From Syngnathus acus (Eukaryota > Chordata > Actinopteri > Syngnathiformes > Syngnathidae): a stretch of 64,000 bases of DNA. Shown piece by piece: positions 56,901 through 64,000 of the stretch (position 1 is the first letter of the stretch; every line of letters starts with the position of its first letter). The notes beneath the pieces are model-generated. The model was not told where the DNA came from. It did not search any database and saw nothing but the letters and a program-made list of their open reading frames with translations. The DNA lies in contig NC_051105.1 of assembly GCF_901709675.1 (NCBI RefSeq), positions 4,021,104 through 4,085,103 of the forward strand, read 5' to 3'. A program made the position numbers and the translations under genes.

Positions 56901-58775
56901 CAGCTAGTTTTTGACAATGTTTTTTTTTTTTTTTTTACCTGACAGATTATTGGTCCATTAGTACTGCAACGGACCAATTTCACCTTCCAAAACAAGATTT
57001 GAATGCACCCATAGTACAGTAGTAATGTAGTAAGTGTCGTAAATGATGATGAATAATTGGTTTTAGTGATCTTTAGATTTATCTTTTCAAAACTTTTTAA
57101 ACAACTACATTGGATCCAACATGAAACTTTTTATCATCCCAATTTTGATAACCACAATGATATTAGCCAATTCCAAACCTTAAAAGGGACAAAAAGCCCA
57201 TTCTAATTGTAAGATTCGACCAAAATATGAATATTTTCGCTTTTACGCCTTTATACCTTCAGCCTGATCAAGCAAGAACTGATCCATGTTGTAATACTTT
57301 GATATTCCTCTAGAGGTGGTAGTTAGTTAAGAATGGTGCTACCAAAGGGCCGCATCACTAGCAATGGAATTACCCGGCTGTTTCACTTGCAGCTGTGGAC
57401 AAAATGGAACAATAAATACACAAGTGAAGCTGTAAAAATATACACGCACACACCAGAAAACGCCACACGCATTGACAGGATAACAAATCAGCAGCTGTCT
57501 GTTTGATGCTCTCGTACTGAACAGGTTGATATTTTTAAAACCAAGTTCAGTCGTCTGGCGGATGTGTTGACACTGGCTTGTTTGGTCAGTTTGAGGGGAT
57601 TTGAGTTCTAGGTTTAGGCTCATTGGAATGGTTAGAACTTGAGGGGGTATCACGTTCAGGCGGTATTATAATCTTGAGCAACAAATATGGATTTACTGTC
57701 TTTGGATATTGCGAAAACTTAATAACGTTTAGACACTTTTTGCATATTCGTCCTATACCAAGGTCGAGCAATCGTTGATGTCAATTTCGTGGGACGAAAA
57801 TGAACGGATTAAACTATTAGTATGGTGGAGGGGCATAAACAAACTGTAATATTGATTAGGAATTAAAAGTAGCTGAATTAAGTAAAGACATATTCTTCTT
57901 AATAAATATAACAGTCCAAAACTCCATAGACATGCAATCATTTTTTTTACTTAACAGTTTTGAACTCTGCAACCACCGCGTCGGCTGTCCCCAATGGCCT
58001 ACCCGACATTTGGATGGCAGTCGTGATTAAAATTGTGACGTGACCATTCTGAGAGTGATAGATTACACCCCGACAAGCCTGTTAGGACTGATATGCGCGA
58101 CCAGTCAACCGGCCCACGTGCATCTTTTGTGCTTTGTATTTTCAACCTTCCACACATTATTGCTTCTTCATGACCGTATTTATTTTGCCAAAGCTCGGCT
58201 TTCAAATAACCATTTCACACCATGAAAAGCAGACTAACCTCCGAATCAGTCGCCAACATAAACAACTGACCACAAACAAATCACCATAGCTTTTTACTCA
58301 AATCTTCGATGATGCGGTACTTCCTTTCGGCTTTTGTCTGCAGTTCGGGCCACAGCTGTCGGGGTTCTTAGCTCACCCCTCCCAAAAAAGAAAAAAACCT
58401 CAGGCCACGCGCCACTGAACCCCCAAACATTAAATAGGAGCATTAGACACACCTTGTTAAGGGCTGCTGATGTTTGAGCTGTGGCTGTGGGTGCGTGTCT
58501 CATCCTTTGATGAGACCAGATACACACACATGCTCACAACTGCACAAGTCCTCCACATTTGCCCTTTCATAAGCCAGCAGATGTATTCTCTTATTGTCCT
58601 CCACTGACGCCTCACTCGGATTTCAGTGTCTGGGCCAAAATACCCGCAAGACTAAAGCTTACCTTTTTCTTCTGTAACGTTTCTGTAATTATGCACTTCT
58701 AGCGTCACACCTCAGCAGGGTTGATCCAAACATAAAACTGAATTCACAGCTAAATGATGCTCTGTGTGGCCTGAA
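53981..58775. other. Intronic or intergenic; no gene recognised
   Basis: A plus-strand frame at 55249-55581 runs through a TTTGTTTATTGTTTCCAG|ATGGCAGACGC junction at about 55341, but the peptide matches no family I know. A SINE tail fragment (CATAAGCGGTTCAGATAATGG) lies at about 56836. T18 run at about 56920. 56040-56440 is a repeat-poor, CpG-richer block. Confidence 0.35.
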
Positions 58776-58779
58776 AAGG

Positions 58780-59070
58780 GGAAGGAGAAATCAAACGTTT
58801 GGTTTAAAGTGCCAGAGCCTAAAGGCAGGCAGTGTTCATTAATGCGGTGGTCATTTCAATGAAGGCAAGAGCCCCCGAGTTCATTGAGGGGAATATCAAT
58901 AGGCATAAGAAATGGCCTTAAATGAAGCAGATGTAAAATATTCACTGCTTAAAAATCATGTTATTGGGCAGGAAGAATAAATCAGCATAATAAGATGAAA
59001 CTGTAAACACTGGAGAGCTGTCACAGGAGAGTCCCACTCATCAGGCTTTCAGCAGAGAAAGTTTTTGCTA
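58780..59070. promoter_or_regulatory. Candidate conserved non-coding element
   Basis: GTGTTCATTAATGCGGTGG, GAATATCAATAGGCATAAG, AAATCATGTTATTGGGCAG and GAATAAATCAGCATAATAAG: repeat-free, evenly composed DNA without a frame. Texture-based. Confidence 0.28.
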
Positions 59071-59075
59071 TAATA

Positions 59076-59500
59076 CACAGTGCTTATCAAATCTATAGAC
59101 CACCACCAAATTTCAGCTTTAGGCCACAGATGCCCAAATTTACACATAATTGATGATTACCAAAAAACATTTTTTTCCGTAATTGGTAAAACATCAAAAT
59201 TTAGAAGTGCTTGAAAAAAACGTATTTAATGTTTCATCCATTAATCTTCAAATGTACTCTTTCAAAGCAATTAATGTCACTTGCATTCTTAAACATAAAA
59301 ACATCACCAGTGCAAATGCTGAAGCCAATTAATGTAAAATCCCATTGACATGGTAACGGTAAAATTAGCATCGGCTTCTGGGTGTTCTTTCAAATAATGA
59401 ACATTCACACACAAATGCTATAGGAACACTTACAGACTAGTAATATACCAATACTCAAAAGGAAATATTCTTCAGAATCAGTGAAAAATAAGTTGTGAAT
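59076..59500 (+). mobile_element. Tc1-like element remnant
   Basis: Starts ACACAGTGCTTATCAAATCTATAGACCACC, closely resembling the end of a fish Tc1-like element, followed by AATTTACACATAATTGATG. No transposase frame remains and the right boundary is uncertain. Confidence 0.5.
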
Positions 59501-60402
59501 AGCTGAGTTTTGGTATTTACAATAAATCATTGTTTTAAATAATAGTGATTTCAATATTCATCCAAAATAATCACGTTGATTCTTCTTATAATCTTCTTAT
59601 TTTCTTATCTTATTATTTTCGTGCCCTTGTTGTCCAGCCCTTGTTCTTCCCCAACGTTCAAACTTTCACTCTTCCACTGCCCCCGCCACTGTTGACGACA
59701 GTCTCAGATAGACTACAGTACCTAAAACCAGCTAAAGTCTAAAAAAGGCTACATTTCCAGATATTTTCGTGCCTATTGCAATTTTCCTCCGATCATTTTT
59801 GAAAACATTGTCATGTTCCAATCCAAACAGTCGGCGGTATGTCCACGTCAAATGTGACCCGTGTCAATCAGCAGACATTTCCAGCTGCACTATACTAACA
59901 CCCATAATACACCCTTGGTCAGGAAATCTATTACTGACTTCAAATGGAATCTTCTTGATGACTTCCTGAGCCTGCTTTACACTATCTAATGCACCCCCCC
60001 CCACCCCTCGGGCTCTGGAGTTTTTGCGTCAGCAGTGCCTTCCTGATTTGTTTTTTGAACACTGCTTGCAATAAACGTTGTTGTCAACTTTAATAATTTT
60101 TTGGACTTTCTTGTACTTTAACAAAAACAATCCTTAATCACAGACCAATTTTTAATACTTAAGACAATGACAATGATCTGACCTCAGATTTCAATCGGGC
60201 TCTTTTTCTATTTCTGCTCTGTGCAGCTTGTGGTTTATTTCATTATAATTTTTTCCCCATAATGAGTATCACGTGAAAAACTTCTCTATCAAATATGGGT
60301 GGTTATGTTTTTACTAGCAGAATAAAACAGTCCCTATATTGGTAATTCATGTTCTGTGAACACAGAATCTGGCATGATACAAGATTGACCACATTTCAGA
60401 TA
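59501..60402. other. Non-coding, nothing recognised
   Basis: Short frames at 59545-59969 have no family features. A C-rich run lies at about 59994. Confidence 0.4.
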
Positions 60403-60630
60403 TACCGTGTTTTCCGCACTATAAGGCGCACCAGATTATAAGGCGCACCTTCAATGAATGGCCCATTTTAAAATGTTGTTCATATATAAGGCGCACCGGA
60501 TTATAAGGCACACAGAATAAATAACTCAACGTTGCTCAAACGTTAATGCAATCACAATATAGTAACACTCAGAATAGTGAGAACAATAACAATATATCAA
60601 TAACTCAACGTTGCTGAAACGTTAGTACGT
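60403..60630 (+). mobile_element. MITE with TACCGTGTTTTCCGC end (copy 3, truncated)
   Basis: The left end and repeated AAGGCGCACC words match copies 1 and 2. The internal AACTCAACGTTGCTCAAACGTTAATG segment is the reverse complement of the middle of copy 2. The right end is missing. Confidence 0.85.
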
Positions 60631-61508
60631 CTTTGTCAAAGAACCATGATGATACCCCTCTTGAAGATGTGGATTTCTGTAGTCTTAGTTTATTGAGGTA
60701 TGCTTATTTTTTGTTTGACCCTGAGATACGTATGTTGGTGTCAAGTTGAAAATGAGATCATGTGTTTCCATGGTCCACCCAGTAGGAAGGAAGAGGGGCA
60801 CTTGATTCATTGCCACTCCTGCCCATTCCACTCCCTTAATAGAGTGATGGATCCTGCTTGCTGACACTTTCCACTTTGTGTTTTTTGTTCCTGAAGGTTT
60901 CAAATACTAACATGAGAGCAGTCTCCTGTAGGAGCCTACTTTGTGTTGTAAAGACAACATTATGTGTCAGGTTTTTTATTCAACTTGTAAACAGTTGAGA
61001 ATGTTAATTATTTAAAATGTGTTCAGTGGTAAAGGTTTCCAGATGGCAACAAGATGACGTTCTTTTTTTTTTTTCCCCATTGAAACTGTAGTTTCAAGAT
61101 CACTCGTAACTACGTGAATATTTTTTGGGAAGATGTGGGGGGGTTATGCTGTGTGATATTGTTAGCTGAGTTTGATTGTCTTGGTAATAATATTACAATG
61201 TATTTTTGTAAACTTACTCTCATGGTAATTTTCTGAAAATCAAATACTTATATGATTCTTTACGTAAAAATAGGCAAAAAATGATTATCAACCTCTTCCA
61301 TTTCCCAAGTCACTATCAAACCCACCATGACACATTTTGGCTTCTTTAATTGTGTTGTATTCAAACAGAACAGTTTAATTGTTATTTGAGTATTATTTTC
61401 CAATATTGTTTTCACTGAGATTTGGTCTTTTTAAGCTCGATTTTGCGCATGGAGTTATTACCTGAAATTGTTTTTTGGTTGTTGTTTTTTTTTCTTCATT
61501 TATTTATT
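60631..61508. other. Non-coding, nothing recognised
   Basis: T-rich runs at about 61063 and 61490; no exon signature. Confidence 0.4.
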
Positions 61509-61529
61509 CCCCCCCCCCCCCCCCCCCCC
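61509..61529. repeat. Poly(C) tract, 21 bases
   Basis: Uninterrupted C21 between T-rich flanks. Length may be unreliable in sequencing; G-quadruplex/i-motif capable. Confidence 0.9.
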
Positions 61530-61979
61530 TTTTGTTTTACTTTTCAAATATTCACTTGCAAACGTTGGATTCAGTTATCCGGTGGGATATGTGAGGAATT
61601 TCAAATGAAGCAGACCTTGCTACCGCTGCTTGAGTCTCTGGCTTTGTTGTGGTGAAAACAGGTACGCAGGTTCCCCCCCCATGCGGTGCCTGTAAACATG
61701 CACAACAGGAGTGACGCACAGAGCTCGGACAAACCTGACAAATCCTGTTTCCGATTTGTGTTACTTTTGTTGAGGGGGAATCTGATTTTTGATTTATTCA
61801 TTATGGTAGATTTTGGCCTGTTGAAGCCTTAATTTATGCGGGTTCCAGTGTCGAAAATGTTCCACGGAGCAAATTCTCTATGATTAATTTGGGCAAGTGA
61901 TGGAAGTTAGGTAGCTAAGGGTTAATTTTAACAGCGTACCACAAAAATGTCGAAGCTTTCAGCTTGGAATCTTTTTATG

Positions 61980-62225
61980 TGGGGTGCCAGGAGGGGCTAT
62001 GAGGGGTCTTTTGGCTTGTATAATGCTTTCATGGTTTTGGCAGTCAGATTTTCAAGAAACTTCCTGGTGTGTCAGGATCAATCAGGCCTAAGCCAGTCTT
62101 AATTAAAGGCTCTGGGCCGGGCAGAAGTCGAGGGCAAGCGGCATCCCTGTTGGTCAAAAGAATGAAGTGTCTGTCATTACAACACTATAGGGAGCATCAT
62201 CTTTATGACTTAAATTCCTTTTAAA
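61980..62225. promoter_or_regulatory. Candidate conserved non-coding element
   Basis: GGCTTGTATAATGCTTTCATGG, AGCCAGTCTTAATTAAAGG and CTGGGCCGGGCAGAAGTCG in a repeat-free context. Texture-based. Confidence 0.25.
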
Positions 62226-64000
62226 AAAATTCTTCCTGGGCAGTAGTGACATGCCCAAATTGACTATCTCTTAGGGGATTGACGTACATTTAGGAATTCA
62301 TTAAAAATAGAATATAGTCCCCTAACTTGGATTACAGGTGTCATTTTTATATGTGGCCACTTGGGGGCACAGGCAACTTAAGAAGAGAGAGCTGCAATGA
62401 GCTGGGGGGGGTGTCAGTCAGTGTTTGCGTGACGGTGGTCCATTTAATTAAACGGACCATGATCCAAAAAAACCTCAGTCATGACACTACATGGCCCACA
62501 GGAGAAAAAAATAAGAGCACAAAAAATGACAGATGTCACTCTTTTTCCCTTTTCCGCTTTTCTCTTGTTATAATTCCAAATCATCCGATGCACTGTGAAT
62601 CTAGTCAATTTCACTCTCCCAAGTGGATCTTTATGCACACCCATCTGCCTAACTTTTTCCGTGTTCCGAGTCGAGAGTATGAGGATATATTTTGGGTGGG
62701 AGAGGAGGTAAAGCAATCTGCAGGATACATCAGATGGTAGGCCAAATATCCTGGCGGTCTGATCGACCATCTGACCTACCGCCTCAGCTGCAGCCACGTC
62801 CGAGGCTCGTCACTGCGACCCAGGGCGGCTAAGCTTCTGTTCTGACATTGTTCCTTTCACCACCTTAAATGTTGTTCATTTTCTCTTCAGGTAGCAGCTT
62901 TTGTTGGTTGAATCAAGCAGACCTCCCGCTCACTTTTTCTGGTTTTCTCTTCAGTACTCGTACGGCTGGTAACCCAAATTCACAATCAGGTCTGATGATT
63001 TGATGTATCTATTATTTATTTTTTTGAGGTGGTGTGATTAATTTGATTTATTTCAACGTTTTCAAGTGCAGAAAACAAGATCGCCAAAATTATACCAATG
63101 AAAGTGAATAAAAGCGCAATAAAGTGTTTTTTCTTTTTTTTTTTTTCTGGGTTCGGATTGTTCTCAAAGTAAGTGTGAGGTGTAAGATTATTTGTCTTTA
63201 AAAATAAACCTGAGTTGTTCTCTATAAACTTGATATTGGTAGCAAGAGCCACATAAGATTGCAGTATTTGTAGTCTATTTATTTATTTATTTTTAAATCT
63301 TTTTATACACCATCTTTTCCACACCATGACGTATTTCCACTCATGTCCAGATCCACATTTGAAATGTATTGAATCACCAGGATTTACTGTATTTTCGACT
63401 GAGTAATTAACATTAAAATGACACGAGACAACATCCATCAATCTTTTCCTTGTGTATGTCTCGCTTTTCCTAAGTATCTTAGTCTTAAGAACCTGATAGC
63501 ACTTAGTCCCACCGTTTGGTTTAGCGGTTCTTTAAAAGTAAGCGCTGATCAGTCTGGCCTGTCTGTCTCCCTCCGTCATTACAGATTATCGTAGTGACAT
63601 GAGTGGTGGAGAAAGCACTCCACCCTCTCCTCTGCTTCCGTTCTATCCATACTCTGTAATCTTGACGCTGGACACCGACCCCCAGTCCAGTGCCAGCTTC
63701 ACGTGCAGCATGTGCAGTCGTTGCTACCACTCCCCCTTTAACTGGTTTAGCACCTTTTGAAACGTCTTGTGACGATGGGGGTGATTAAAAGTGCACTGAC
63801 CGCAGTGATGCCACTAAGCACGACTTCTTGACTGTCCTGCTGACGAGAGCAGTGATCTCACTGGGACTGGATGTTCTAAAGGGTTTGAAAAGAACATTTT
63901 AGAAATATACTTGAAAAGTGTAGTATTGTGTAGTAAGTGACAGTTGCAAATCAGTTACACATTTTTTTTTTTTTTTTTTAAAAAGATCTTGTCCCTTTCA
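62226..64000. other. Non-coding to window end, nothing recognised
   Basis: Frames at 62327-62797 overlap on opposite strands with no family motif. T-rich runs at about 63135 and 63970. A CpG-containing, repeat-poor patch at about 63520-63740. Confidence 0.4.

Noticed and set aside
62327-62797. Overlapping 137- and 117-codon frames on opposite strands
   Set aside because: Neither has motif or homology clues; mutual antisense overlap suggests chance.

Overview
This window reads as nuclear DNA of a teleost fish, probably a percomorph. The evidence is protein sequence and repeat types; species cannot be fixed. It is mostly non-coding and AT-rich, with fish-type tRNA-headed SINEs, L2/Rex-like LINE tails, Tc1/mariner relics, hAT MITEs with 8-bp target duplications, solo LTRs and long microsatellites. 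There are no operons, ribosome binding sites or other prokaryotic features.

The only genes that can be recognised with confidence are three class A GPCRs, all on the minus strand. gpr18 (15572-16555) has an intronless ORF of 327 aa. gpr183/EBI2 (22327-23442) has an intronless ORF of 371 aa. A second EBI2-like receptor (30065-32098) is split by two introns into three exons that join in frame to 333 aa. Good splice acceptors sit a few bases upstream of the gpr18 and gpr183 start codons, and candidate 5' non-coding exons with GTAAGC donors lie about 1.6-1.7 kb further upstream, so both genes probably have a leader exon. In mammals GPR18 and GPR183 are neighbours with the same relative orientation and act in leukocyte positioning. 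The third receptor looks like a diverged tandem relative that gained introns and was then colonised by two copies of one hAT MITE, one of them 20 bp past the stop codon, and by a solo LTR nested in the other.

Layout. 1-15.4 kb: non-coding, with a possible terminal exon and poly(A) site of an unidentified plus-strand gene near 1.77-2.98 kb, a decayed Tc1 transposase (6.5-7.26 kb), and two inverted copies of a GGCGCACC-rich MITE (9.0 and 10.5 kb). 15.5-32.1 kb: the receptor cluster with interspersed repeats, including a perfect 68-bp hairpin carrying a hammerhead-ribozyme-like core (26.3-26.5 kb). 32-47.6 kb: intergenic, with degenerate minisatellites, GACA/GATA and GT arrays, and several low-repeat blocks that may be conserved regulatory DNA. 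At 47.65-47.81 kb there is a CCAAT-rich promoter-like segment and a short first coding exon with a mitochondrial-presequence look (plus strand); by mammalian gene order clybl is a candidate, unproven. 47.8-64 kb: probably the first intron of that gene or intergenic, with repeats and further regulatory candidates.

Notable structures are the pair of near-identical fold-back elements at 27.5 and 48.4 kb, each made of two mutually complementary hairpins, and a 94-bp perfect AT-rich palindrome abutting a solo LTR at 17.5 kb.
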